Shown here: positions 10,314 through 21,200 of the stretch, one piece after another | Layout: each line of letters opens with the position of its first letter | How positions within the stretch are numbered: the first letter of the stretch is position 1 | Source: Ooceraea biroi | Taxonomy: Eukaryota > Arthropoda > Insecta > Hymenoptera > Formicidae | Direction: 5' to 3' | Assembly: GCF_003672135.1 (NCBI RefSeq) | Contig: NC_039518.1 | Location: 1,054,001-1,118,000 of the forward strand | Length of the DNA stretch: 64,000 nt | Made by a program: the position numbers and the translations under genes | The notes under the pieces: generated by a model | Seen by the model: only the letters and a program-made list of their open reading frames with translations | Told to the model about the DNA's origin: nothing | The model's database searches: none

Positions 10314-11607
10314 ACATTAATGGATCGACAACGTTAATACTCCGGAAGAACGGAGTTCGTGAACGAAGTTTCGTAAATGCAAGTCGTTCGATCTTGCACA
10401 ATGGGAGGGCAACTTGAACTTAAGCTCGTGCTACGCCCAGTCTTGCAAAATTAGCGGCGGAATAATTAAATAAGAGAGATCGCGTGACTATTTTTTCCTC
10501 TCATATCCATATTGAGATTATGGAAAGACCTGGGCAGGAGAAGCAACAATTTTACTACTTCTATCTGTTTTAAATTATTTTTAATTTTATTATTTATAAT
10601 TTTAAATTTATCAGTTTGCAAATAAATAAATCTATATGAAACAAGTCGATATTTGGAATTGCGACACGGAGTTGCGGCATAACGTAAACGTTATAAATAT
10701 AAATTCCTAGTTTCGTTGCATCTCTCGCCTCTACTCTCTAGACGAGAGAAGGATAAATCCCGGATCTGAACCGTCGCTGCGGGTCCGGTCCGTCGTGGGT
10801 CGTCGCGAAGGTCCGGGCCCGCGTCGCGAAATCGTCAACCGCGGGGTGGACGGAAACGGGCGAGCGCGGAGCCCGCGAGAAGGAGCAGCAGGTCGTAACA
10901 TATGTACGTGCTACGTGATATATGCGCGAGTGGCGGGCGCGCCTTTGCTCGGCTCGATCGACACGAAATCGTGGAGTCGCAGGATGATGGTGCGCGCACT
11001 CTCGACTCCACGCAGTATCGATAGTTCTGATGACAGGGGCACGAGGTAGCCGAGAAAAAGAAAGAGAGAGAGAGAGAAGGAGCTCACGGGGTGACGGGGG
11101 CGGCAATGTGGAGCGGGTAGAGGGGTTACGCGCGGCGACGGTGAGGTCGAGGGGGCGCGAGGACGGGGAACGGAGGAGGACTGTGTCGGAGCGGAGCGCG
11201 CGCGCGGGGCCGCGCAGGCAGAAGTGGACGGGCAAGAGCGATTCAACCTCCTTTCACTTTCAACGAGCGCGCGCGCGCGCTCGCTCGCTCGCTCGCTTAT
11301 TCGCTCGTTTCGTACGAGCGACGGCGAGCGCTCCGCGTACGAAAATAGGCAACGCCGCCTTTTTTTCGCCGTCCCGCGAGAGAGTTCAGAGGCGACGACG
11401 GCGCTCCCCGAGCCCCACCGTAACCCCCAGGGCTAGGAGGTAGCTAAAGGGGGTGACGCGACGCTACGTGTCATGCCTCTTGAACCTGCGCCGGCAGATG
11501 GGGGTGGAGTACGTGCGAACGTTGGCACTTGTGTCCGGGAGGGTACTTTTAAGTAGCGCGATGTGACTATAGCTTTATTCAACGTGTTGTTGGCAGCAAT
11601 GAGAGCT
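10314..11607. other. Gene-free stretch with a GC-rich island
   Basis: AT-rich until about 10720, then a GC- and CpG-rich island (about 10740-11450) with a GA run near 11060 and GC/GCTC runs near 11265-11300. Overlapping ORFs of 70-165 codons on both strands are low-complexity and unsupported. The island lies upstream of the ftz-f1 exons on the same strand and could be an internal promoter or 5' exon region. That is inference only. Confidence 0.35.
10692..10699 (+). promoter_or_regulatory. TATA-like box at the edge of the GC-rich island
   Basis: TATAAATA lies just before the island, with TTTCGTTGCATCTC some 20-30 nt downstream where a start could lie. No initiator consensus is clear. If real it could drive a downstream ftz-f1 transcript, but one TATA-like string in AT-rich DNA is weak evidence. 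Confidence 0.2.
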
Positions 11608-11611
11608 TTAA

Positions 11612-13640
11612 GGGGGGAGCCTGCTTTAGAACGTTGAAAATAAGGTATAATTTTACGAATTTTTTTTGGAGAAACTATACAGGGGATCATTATAAAACTT
11701 TGATGCATTTATTAGTACATGTTTAAAGATAAACAAAATTATTTTTTTATTTGAATATATCGCCTGTAGAGGTCGTCCTGGAGGCATCTTAGTGCAGCCG
11801 GCATTGTAAATTGGTGAGCATTCTCCTGCCTCCAAATTTCATCCAAACTGAAAAATTGAAATATTTTCTTGTTATTTATGAATTCCCATCGTCGATGAAC
11901 CTTTAACATTCATAAAAACATTAAGTTAAACAATTACTTTTGCATGAAAAAGTTCAACAACTTTGCCTAAAAATCGTACTTTTGTGTTCTAAGCTCCACC
12001 ATTTTGGCACTTTTCAACTTTTTTCTTCTCTCTTTGGTTCATCGACGATGGGAATTCATAAATAACGAGAACATATTTCAATTTTTTAGTTTAGACGAAA
12101 TTTGGAGGCAGGAGAACGCTCACCAATTTGCAATGCCGGCGACGCGGCTGCACTAAGATTTCTCCAGGACGACCTCTACAAGCGATATATTCAAACCAAA
12201 AAATAATTTTTTTATCTTTAAACATGTACTAATAAATGCATTGTAAATTGGTGAGCACTCTCCTGCCTCCAAATTTCATCCAAACTGAAAAATTGAAATA
12301 TTTTCTCGTTATTTATGAATTCCCATCGTCGATGAACTTTTAATATTCATAAAAACATAAGTTAAACAATTATTTTTGCATGAAAAAGTTCAACAACTTT
12401 GCCTAAAAATCGTACTTTTGTGTTCTAAGCTCCACCATTTTGGCACTTTTCAACTTTTTTCTTCTCTCTTTGGTTCATCGACGATGGGAATTCATAAATA
12501 ACGAGAACATATTTCAATTTTTCAGTTTAGACGAAATTTGGAGGCAGGAGAACGCTCACCAATTTGCAATGCCGGCGACGCGGCTGCACTAAGATTTCTC
12601 CAGGACGACCTCTACAAGCGATATATTCAAACCAAAAAATAATTTTTTTATCTTTAAACATGTACTAATAAATGCATTGTAAATTGGTGAGCATTCTCCC
12701 GCCTCTAAATTTCATCCAAACTGAAAAATTGAAATATTTTCTCGTTATTTATGAATTCCCATCGTCGATGAACCTTTAATATTCATAAAAACATTAAGTT
12801 AAACAATTATTTTTGCATGAAAAAGTTCAAAAACTTTGCCTAAAAATCGTACTTTTGTGTTCTAAGCTCCACCATTTTGGCACTTTTCAACTTTTTTCTT
12901 CTCTCTTTGGTTCATCGACGATGGGAATTCATAAATAACGAGAACATATTTCAATTTTTTAGTTTAGACGAAATTTGGAGGCAGGAGAATGCTCACCAAT
13001 TTGCAATGCCGGCGACGCGGCTGCACTAAGATTTCTCCAGGACGACCTCTACAAGCGATATATTCAAACCAAAAAATAATTTTTTATCTTTAAACATGTA
13101 CTAATAAATGCATTGTAAATTGGTGAGCATTCTCCTGCCTCCAAATTTCATCCAAACTGAAAAATTGAAATATTTTCTCGTTATTTATGAAATCCCATCG
13201 TCGATGAACCTTTAATATTCATAAAAACATAAGTTAAACAATTATTTTTGCATGAAAAAGTTCAACAACTTTGCCTAAAAATCGTACTTTTGTGTTCTAA
13301 GCTCCACCATTTTGGCACTTTTCAACTTTTTTCTTCTCTCTTTGGTTCATCGACGATGGGAATTCATAACTAACGAGAATATATTTCAATTTTTCAGTTT
13401 AGACGAAATTTGGAGGCAGGAGAATGCTCAGCAATTTGCAATGCCGGCGACGCGGCTGCACTAAGATTTCTCCAGGACGACCTCTACGAGCGATATATTC
13501 AAATCTAAAAATAATTTTTTTCATCTTTAAACATGTACTAATAAATGCATCAAAGTTTTATAATGATCCGCTGTATAGTTTCTCCAAAAACAATTCGTAA
13601 AATATACCTCATTTTCAGCGTTCTAAAGCAGGCTCCCCCC
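11612..13640. mobile_element. TTAA-flanked element with four tandem 437-bp hairpin units
   Basis: Ends GGGGGGAGCCTGCTTTAGAA and inverse, TTAA at 11608-11611 and 13641-13644. The single hairpin of the 7273-7979 copy is repeated head to tail: the junction GCATTGTAAATTGG recurs at 11801, 12238, 12674 and 13110 (436-437 bp apart). Each unit is itself an inverted repeat. Terminal parts are single. A minus/plus-symmetric stretch can be read as DEIWRQENAHQF...LQDDLY, a possible coding relic of unknown origin. Confidence 0.9.
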
Positions 13641-13644
13641 TTAA

Positions 13645-14744
13645 CTTGGACTAAGCTTTAATATCGAGAGGCTATACTTACAGAACGACGGCGTGTCTAC
13701 CTCAAATATTCATCCTGCTTCCATAAGTTATAAATTGTTTTCCATAAAAACTCGAAACACAGTTGCTCCTGATCATAAATATTCAGGTTTCCTTGCGTCG
13801 TAACAGGAAGTACCGCCTGCACGATAAAACATTCGGCGCGCGAATAAAAAGTCTGCGTGTATGAAGCAGCGGGTGAGCTCCTCCCGCTGTTAATCCGCGA
13901 TTACGGATTACGAGAGTGACCATTATTACGACGCCTGTACTTCGAGTCGCCGCAACCGAGCCAGCGAGCGCCATCGGCAATTACCGGCCGGCTGGTACTT
14001 CTCGCCGGTCGTTCTCTGAAATCGCACGCGCTCGAAACTGCGTATTTTCCATCGTGCTTCATGATATTTAAGAATTCAATTAAATCACCTAGCAATTTTT
14101 GCCTCTTAAGGAGAAGACTCGCAAGGTTATATCGAATTATGTCGAGGGAGACGTATAATCGCATAATTGAAATTATTTTATGTTTATTTAAAATCTTTCT
14201 TTAATATGGAAAAAATTATTCGCACTTGAACTGCGACGATATTTGCAAGAAACTCTGATTTTCTCGACTGATGAAATTATTTAGGGTAAGAAAATAAAAA
14301 ATCACGTTTTGAAGATGTGTTAAGTGGGAGTAATATGTTACTAGTAGCCCTGTTTCATAAAAAAAGTAAAGTTACGGATATTTCGAAATATTGAAATTAG
14401 CAGCTGCTAGTTACCGTAAGAGCCATCTAGGGAAAAAACGGCCGAACTTTTTGATCAATTCAATAGATCCTAGACAATGCGGACTACTTGGACTCAATTA
14501 ATGTACAACTCTTTGCTGTGCGATTTTAAACACGGAATAGAATCTATAGAATCGATAGAATTAATTCTCGCATTAAAATTCCCTTAAAATAGAGCGTAAA
14601 CAATACACGATCACATTTATTTGTCGGAATTCTCAAATCTAAATCATGACTCAAGAATCATTGATACTTTCATAGAAGCGTCAACAATTAATTATAAATT
14701 TCGACCTAAACTAAATTTCTAATCCGAAACAACCCTGCACTATA
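13645..14744. other. Gene-free stretch, probably ftz-f1 intron
   Basis: No domain-bearing ORF, RNA gene or element end is seen. Base composition is mixed, with a GC-richer block at 13780-14040. If ftz-f1's DNA-binding exons lie left of the window, this is intronic. Confidence 0.4.
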
Positions 14745-15544
14745 CAGGGTGGTCCACTTAAATCGATCATCTTAGATATTTCACTTGTTTTTGATGATAC
14801 GAAAAAATGTCTAAGGAAAAAGCTGCACCGTTCGAAGGGGCTATCATGATGACAGAACAAAAATTTTTTCAAGGCTATTTTTTTCGGAGATTCAAAGGTC
14901 AAGATAATTTTTTTAAATGGAACTACATATTTTTGTTTGCGCAATTTTATAGCCAACATCGAGAGGAGTTCAGCGACCTATGACAACATGACCTTTAAAT
15001 GATCTTGAACGCGGGAAACAGAAAAATCAAACTTTATGCTCTTCAACACAAAAATTTATTTAAGGAGGTGTTCGAAATGATGTCCTCCGACTTCAATACA
15101 TTTTCTAATACGATGCACAAATGATACTCTTACCCTTTCTATCATTTCTGAATTTATACTAGCACATGCATTCAAAATGCGCTCTCTCATGTTCTCTTGT
15201 GTAGTTGGTACATCATTGTAAACAGTGTTCTTTAACATTCCCCACAAAAAAGTCTGAAGGATTCAAATCAGGAGAACGTGCTGGCCAACTGATATGTCCT
15301 CCTCTTCCTATCCAGTGTTCCGGAAACGTTTCGTGTAAAACTGTAGGTGCAACACGTGCGTTATGAGCCGGACAACCACCATGCTGATGCCACATTTGTA
15401 AACGAGTTTCTAACGGCACCTCTTCCAATAAGTTTGGTAATTGTTGGGACACAAAATCAGCATATTTTTGACCATTCAATGTACCATCAATAAAGAAAGG
15501 GCCAATGATTCGATCGTGTAAAACACCACACCATACTGTATATA
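14745..15544 (-). pseudogene. Tc1/mariner-like transposase, 3' fragment
   Basis: The end CAGGGTGGTCCACTTAAATC, preceded by TA, marks the terminus. Minus-strand coding begins mid-protein near 15544 (VWCGVLHDRIIGPFF type sequence) and includes NGQKYADFV, HGGCPAHNARV and WPARSPDLNPSDFF, the conserved C-terminal half of a DDE transposase. A frameshift falls between 15213 and 15247, where reading moves to the frame with MWGMLKNTVY. The N-terminal DNA-binding half and the other terminal repeat are missing: the copy stops abruptly at 15545 against GC-rich host DNA. A dead 5'-truncated copy. Confidence 0.8.
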
Positions 15545-16452
15545 ACTTCTCTTATCCGCGCGCGAATAAGTTTGTCAGAGCCGAACGTCGAGCGTCGGGT
15601 CGATCGATCTCGCGAGGAGACAGATGGCTCGTTATCAGCGACCGGCTCGAGGAAGCCGGTGTACGTGCACGCGACTTTGGATGCGCCCGCGGCGGCGACG
15701 TAGGTGTGCAGAACGCCACGCGTGCCCATGTCGAGCGTGGCAATTTTGCGTGGCGCGAGCGCACGCACTTTCATCGCTGCGAGCGCGAGCGCTCGCATGG
15801 CCGTCTATATAACAGAAATAGCGACGGCGAGCGCTCACGCTCTCTCACGCTTTTGTCCCACTTACCTGGCGATTAGCCGTGACTTCCGCTTTCGTCGACG
15901 TCCGACTCAGAAGACCGCTTCCCCAAGGTTGCTTCGTTCGATCGCGCCGCAGTCACGCCCGCGAGATTTCCCTTGATTCTCGAGCGACGAACATGCGAGC
16001 GTTTTCTCAGCGGCGAACGGTCTCGCGCATCGCTAATATTCACCGCGACTGTTGCTTCTTTGAATGCTGCTGCGAGCTCGAAACAAGGATTCGGCCCACC
16101 TCGCGCCACGGAACCTTGAATTGTTTTGTTTTCCAAGGTAGCTCCGTTCGACGAATTTCGAAATAGGCGCCCCGGTACCTATTTGAGTGTACAGACGCTC
16201 TTGCGCGTTCTAGAAATGTTTGCAGTGCCTGCAGGCAATTTGAAAAAACTCGCGAGACCGTGTTTCTGCATTTCAGGATCATTCTGGTGGCGCAGAAAAT
16301 TTTTCTGGATGTTAGTCAAGTTAGTTTGAAAGTAAAACTTACTCCCTACCTCTGGCTAGGATGATGGCATCCAAATAAATTCCAAGAAGAATGAGAAAAT
16401 TCTGTCAAGCTGAAAATAAATGCGAACAAAATGCTAGTTAACTCCCGTGAGA
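15545..16452. other. GC-rich gene-free stretch, probably intronic
   Basis: CpG-rich DNA at 15545-16150, grading to AT-rich. Many overlapping ORFs of 60-120 codons on both strands, none with a domain. It was checked for the ftz-f1 zinc-finger exon (CESCKGFF-type coding) and none was found. Confidence 0.4.
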
Positions 16453-16454
16453 TA

Positions 16455-17726
16455 TTGGGTTGTTCGGAAAGTAATTTCGTTTTTCACAAAGCGATGTCGT
16501 TAGTCGCGTTCCTCGATACTTAACCTTACTCTAAGCGGCAAATTCGTTTTATATTTTGACAACTGACATTTCAGACGTCATTTAGTATCTTATTGTGTTG
16601 CGATCTGTCAAGTAATTGTTTTTTGGCATCACATCAAACATGGAAAATCAAAGTGAGCATTTTCGTAATATTTTGCTTTTTTACTACCGAAAGGGTAAAA
16701 ATGCAGTGCAAGCGAGAAAAAAATTGGTGCCGTGTACGGAGAAGATGTACTGAGTGAACGTCAGTATCAGAATTGGTTTTCGAAATTTCGATTTGAAAGA
16801 TGCACCACGTTCAGGTCGGCCAATTAAAGCTAATGACGAGAAAATAAAGGCTCTGGTGGATGCAAACCGTCGCATAACAACACGCGAAATTGCTGAAAAG
16901 TTAAATTTATCGAATTCGACCGTTTACGATTATTTGAAACGCCTTGGATTCGTTTCAAAGCTCGATATTTGGGTTCCACACAATTTAAAGGAAATTGACT
17001 TGATTCGACGCATTACCATCTTGCGATTCATTGTTGAAACGTGAAGAAAATGAACCATTTTTGAAGCGAATCATAACTGGAGATGAAAAATTGATTGTTT
17101 ACAACAGTGTTAAGCGAAAACGATCATGGTCCAGGCAAGATGAACCTGCTCAATCGACATCCAAGGCAGATATTCATCAAAAGAAGATCATGCTTTCTGT
17201 ATGGTGGGATTGGAAGGAATCGTATTTTTCGAGTTACTACCAAGCAACCAGACGATTGATTCGAAAGTGTATTGTCGTCAGCTGGATGAATTGGATGCTG
17301 CCATCAAGCAGAAGCGACCAGAATTGGCGAATAGGAAAGGTGTCGTATTCCATCACGACAATGCCAGACCACACACAAGTTTGGTCACTCGCCAGAAGCT
17401 TTTACAGCTTGGATGGGATGTGCTACCACACCCACCATACTCTCCTGATCTGGCACCATCCGATTACCATTTGTTCCGGTCTCTACAAAATTCTTTGAAC
17501 AATGTAAACTTCGATTCAAATGAAGGCGTCAAAAATCACTTGCTTCAATTTTTGTCAATAAGGAGAAGGACTTCTATGAGCGTGGAATCTTAAAGTTGCC
17601 AGAAAGATGGCGAAAGGTAGTGGAACAAAATGGCCAATACATCACTGAATAAAATTTTTTCTAAATATGAAAAAACCGCCTTTCATTTTTCCTTGAAAAA
17701 ACGAAATAACTTTCCGAACAACCCAA
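16455..17726 (+). mobile_element. mariner element, complete ends, broken transposase
   Basis: 1272 bp with ends TTGGGTTGTTCGGAAAGTAA and inverse, and TA on both sides (16453-16454, 17727-17728). The length is standard for mariner. The transposase gene inside (16640-17652) is on the plus strand and inactivated. It is the middle one of three DDE-transposon copies just upstream of the ftz-f1 3' exons. Confidence 0.92.
16640..17652 (+). pseudogene. mariner transposase pseudogene (DD34D type)
   Basis: Starts MENQSEHFRN, with an N-terminal helix-turn-helix containing RSGRPIKANDEK and TTREIAEKLNLSNSTVYDYL. The WVPHNLKE linker and the catalytic triad context are visible: ITGDEK (first Asp), FHHDNARPHT (second) and YSPDLAPSDYH (third), the mariner DD34D signature. 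Reading is broken: a stop and deletion after TEKMY near 16752, a frameshift near 17030-17044 between the HTH and catalytic parts, and another near 17555. The end QNGQYITE and TAA are at the normal place. Full-length family members are about 345 residues, so this copy is old but nearly full length. Confidence 0.9.
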
Positions 17727-17776
17727 TATAAACGCTAACTGATGAGAATCTATCTCACTCTCATGATACAGAATAT

Positions 17777-18667
17777 ACAGGGTCCGCCACTTAAACCCGG
17801 ACATGAAAATGTTTTCTCGAAAAAGTCGTGTATTACAGAAAATATATAGAGATACAAATAAATTCTTTTATAGTTGAGGTGAGGGATCTTTTCTGAGTTT
17901 TTTCACTCAATGTAGCCGCCCTGCGCCTCGATCCTGATTCAAAAGCGCGAGCCGCCGTCTGTAATTGCGTCCAGTCCATTTTCGCGAATGCCGCTTCAAT
18001 AGCGGCCCGGAGGGAGGCCACGTTGGGGTGTCTGGCTTTGTTAGTAACCCTCTCGACTACGCCCCACACGTAGTAGTCGAGAGGATTCAGGTCGGGACTA
18101 TTGGGAGGCCAGAAATCCGTCGACCAAAACATATCGACATTGTCGGAGAGCCAGTTTTGCACTAAATGACTCGTGTGAGCGGGTGCGCCGTCTTGTTGAA
18201 ATATGTACGGCCTCCCAGAGGCCACAGTTTCCATCCACCCCCAAGACGGCCGCCAATTTTGTGAGCGAGGTCCCTGGATCTTTCGAAATGAGGTCTTGTG
18301 CTTTTCGAATGAGTTCCGGAGTCCGTGTCGCCTTCTCCCTTACGTGTATCTTTCTCGCCGGAGTGCCGGAACCCACCCCGGACTCCTCCGAGGCCGCATA
18401 CCTCTGGACAATGTCATACACCGTCGATCTGGGATATCCGGAAAACTTGATGATTTCACTTGGCGTCCTTCCGGCGCGAACACCTTCAGTAACCGCTGCT
18501 CTCCGGTTATATTCCGACATCGACCTGAACGACTCGGCCATTTCGAGGTTATTAACGTCTCACCCACATCTCTGACTTACTTTTACGCCATCTGACGCCC
18601 ACTGCTGCACTCTTATGTAGCGGGAATTTCAAATTTAAAGTTGTCCGGATTTAAGTGGCGGACCCTG
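17777..18667 (-). mobile_element. Internally deleted Tc1/mariner-like element abutting ftz-f1 exon
   Basis: 891 bp with ends CAGGGTCCGCCACTTAAACC and inverse, TA on both sides. Minus-strand coding starts at 18541 (MAESFRSMSEYNRR) with a helix-turn-helix region (TPSEIIKFSGYPRSTVYDIV). It runs to about VDGN near 18235, then jumps to the C-terminal DDE part (YIFQQDGAPAHTS, PPNSPDLNPLDYYVWG). The segment with the first catalytic Asp is missing, so the element is internally deleted and cannot transpose itself. Its right end is only 39 bp before the ftz-f1 exon at 18707. Confidence 0.9.
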
Positions 18668-18706
18668 TACAATTCAATAATAATTCTTTACGTGCTTCCG
18701 TTTCAG

Positions 18707-19449
18707 CTGTTCGCGCCGACAGGATGCGTGGCGGCAGGAACAAGTTCGGACCCATGTACAAGAGGGACCGGGCGCGAAAGTTGCAGATGATGCGGCAGCG
18801 ACAGCTCGCGTTGCAGACAATACGTGGCAGTCTTGGTGACCCATGCTATTCATCCACGGTCGCGCCACTGCTGCACATCAAGCAGGAAATCCAGATACCT
18901 CAAGTGTCCAGTCTGACGTCGTCGCCAGATTCGAGCCCGTCCCCGGCGACAGTGGCCGCCGGCTTGGTGACGACGCAGGCTGGCGGCGGCGCCGCCGCCG
19001 GTCAGCACCAGCTGATCGCACCGTCCAACCAGCCGGGTATCGGCACCAGCGGCGGTGGCGGCGGCGGCGGTACCAGCAACCACAACCTGCACAACCTCAA
19101 CCCCAGCCTGGAGAGCAAGCTGTGGGCCGCCAACTCCACTACCACTACCCCGGGTGCAAAAGCCTTCGGCTTTGGCGAGCAGTCGGCGCAGCCCCATGGC
19201 GGCGGTGGCAACGCGGCGGGCTACGCGCCCACCCCTGCCGCCGTTCTCAAGAGCAGTCCGATGATCAGGGACTTCCTGGCGTCGATCGACGACCGCGAGT
19301 GGCAATCGTCGCTGTTCGGCCTGCTGCAGAGCCAAACGTACAATCAGTGCGAAGTGGACTTGTTCGAGTTAATGTGCAAAGTGCTCGATCAGAATCTATT
19401 CTCGCAGGTGGACTGGGCTAGGAATTCCTCCTTCTTCAAGGATCTCAAG
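18707..19449 (+). CDS. ftz-f1: ftz-f1 nuclear receptor, exon with FTZ-F1 box, hinge and start of ligand-binding domain
   Basis: NR5A-class orphan nuclear receptor, a monomeric DNA-binding transcription factor acting in ecdysone-timed development and segmentation. The exon follows TTTCAG, opens inside an Ala codon and ends phase 0 before GTGAGT. In order it shows the FTZ-F1 box just C-terminal to the zinc fingers (RADRMRGGRNKFGPMYKRDR), a basic Gln-rich tail, the conserved hinge motif IKQEIQIPQVSSL (IKQE fits a sumoylation consensus), a Gly/Asn/Ala-rich linker, and the first LBD helices (SPMIRDFLASIDDREWQ, TYNQCEVDLFELMCKVLDQ). It continues at 20255. The zinc-finger exons are absent from the window, so this is a 5'-partial gene. 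A transposon ends 39 bp upstream. Confidence 0.97.
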
Positions 19450-20254
19450 GTGAGTCGTCCGGAACGAGGCAGGCCGACGTAGGTAGCACAGCACATCCTC
19501 TTATCCCTTCCTCGTGTTCAAAGTGATATCCCCATGCTTCCCTCGCGTTGGTCTTGATCCAGTTCGGGGGGACGCAATGCCGCGCGCGATTCCTTCTTTC
19601 CCATTCCAAATCACGTTTAGAGGGGAGCCGACACGGTCGCGCGCGCGCAAGAAACCGTAATTGTGTCTCGAGGATCCACCTCATCCACCGGCGGGAGAAG
19701 TTTGTTCTTACCGATAAATAACTCCGTCGCCCAGCCTGTTCGCGTGGCACGAGCGGGGGGGGGGGGGGACGTGAGGTAACCACCGGCGTTGCGCAACCGC
19801 TGAATGATTTCAAGCATCGCCTCATATCTAGGTCATAACAAGATACGTTTCTGGGTTACGGCGGTTGCCCCAAAGCGGGGCCCGCGTTAATTATAAATTG
19901 CACACGCTTCGACCGCGCGGGTTTTGTAATAACTTTTTATTTTTGTTCCAACGCCGCGAATTCGTTAGCGGCGACACAAAGCGGAACGAGGCCGCGCGTT
20001 TGTACCTCTCGTCGACAATATGGCACGTTGTCGCCGTCGCTGGACTCTTTTCGCCCGTGCTCCCGTTAAGACCCCGCGTCGTACCTTCTCCCCCGTGAGA
20101 AGATTACCGAGTTTGCGGGAGGGGCACTTCTGACACAACTAATATTTAATGCTAATTAATTTGTAGCATTTTTCAATGGGGTATAATTATTATATCAATT
20201 TCAACATGTTTACCATGATTGACAATGTCTGATGTTTACTGGTGATCTATTCAG

Positions 20255-20513
20255 GTTGACGATCAAATGAAGTTGTTGCAACACTCTTGGTCAGATATGC
20301 TAGTACTGGATCACCTTCATCAAAGGATACACAATAATTTACCCGACGAGACGACACTTCATAATGGCCAAAAGTTTGATCTCCTCTGTCTCGGCCTACT
20401 CGGAGTCCCCGCCTTGGCGGACCTCTTCAAAGATTTATCCAAGAGACTTCAAGAACTCAAGTTCGACCCCTCCGACTATATTTGCATGAAATTCTTGATG
20501 CTGCTGAATCACG
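20255..20513 (+). CDS. ftz-f1: ftz-f1 exon, ligand-binding domain middle part
   Basis: Acceptor ATTCAG, then VDDQMKLLQHSWSDMLVLD in phase 0, the signature helix 3-5 region of NR5A receptors. It runs through GLLGVPALADLF to YICMKFLMLLNH and ends phase 1 before GTGAGT at 20514. The join to the next exon makes an Asp codon. The 805-bp intron before it has a poly-G run at about 19757-19767 and no element ends. Confidence 0.96.
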
Positions 20514-20837
20514 GTGAGTAAACTCAGATTTCGCCCGTACATTTGTTTTTTCTCGTAAGCAACAAATTTCGGGGGGCGGTCGAAGGGCTCAATTATAGGC
20601 TGGCGATGACGTGTCGTAATTATAGTCGCTCCTATCAAAATGAGGTCGTATAAACCCTTTGTGTCAGACCTGAAAAATATCCATCGCAAGATGCAACGTG
20701 ATTAGGTCTTTCATATTTCATAATATTCTAATATTTAATACCCAAGTCTGACTTCCACGAGACGCACACATGATAGAGATACGTGGAAAAGACATGTACG
20801 CTTGTTTACAGAAACACGTGTATTTGATATGCTTCAG

Positions 20838-20938
20838 ATGTCCGTGGACTGGTGAACAAAAAGCATGTGCAAGAGGGTCATGAGACGGTTCAACAGTCGC
20901 TCATGGATTACACGCTAGCTTGTTACCCATCTGTACCG
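20838..20938 (+). CDS. ftz-f1: ftz-f1 exon, ligand-binding domain helices 8-9 region
   Basis: Acceptor CTTCAG, then (D)VRGLVNKKHVQEGHET and MDYTLACYPSVP, matching the insect FTZ-F1 pattern VRG-VN-K-V-EGH. It ends phase 0 before GTACGT at 20939. The short 324-bp intron on the left and 115-bp intron on the right carry nothing recognisable. Confidence 0.95.
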
Positions 20939-21053
20939 GTACGTCTCTCTCTTGCGAAACGCTCCCTCATACGTATACGTGCCACATCCATCGGAAGTGG
21001 GTCACCGGACGGCAGGCAGGCATTTAATTGTGTCCTTTATTCGATTTGTGCAG

Positions 21054-21200
21054 GACAAATTTAATAAACTGTTGGCAGTATTACCGGACATTCACGAGGT
21101 GGCGACGAGGGGGGAGGAGCACCTTTATCAGAAACACTGTAACGGCAGCGCACCGACGCAGACACTTCTCATGGAGATGCTGCATGCCAAGAGAAAATGA
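21054..21200 (+). CDS. ftz-f1: ftz-f1 last coding exon with AF-2 helix and stop
   Basis: Acceptor GTGCAG, then DKFNKLLAVLPDIHEVATRG and the C-terminus SAPTQTLLMEMLHAKRK before TGA (21198-21200). LLMEMLHAK is the AF-2 activation helix that recruits coactivators; its presence and the normal end show that the C-terminus is intact. The reading frame stays open through all four exons with consensus splice sites, so nothing in the visible part suggests a pseudogene. Confidence 0.97.
   Translation, partial: DKFNKLLAVLPDIHEVATRGEEHLYQKHCNGSAPTQTLLMEMLHAKRK

Noticed and set aside
1..18700. ftz-f1 zinc-finger (DNA-binding) exons
   Set aside because: Looked for coding of the CESCKGFF type on the plus strand and in GC-rich blocks; none seen. 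They are taken to lie outside the window.
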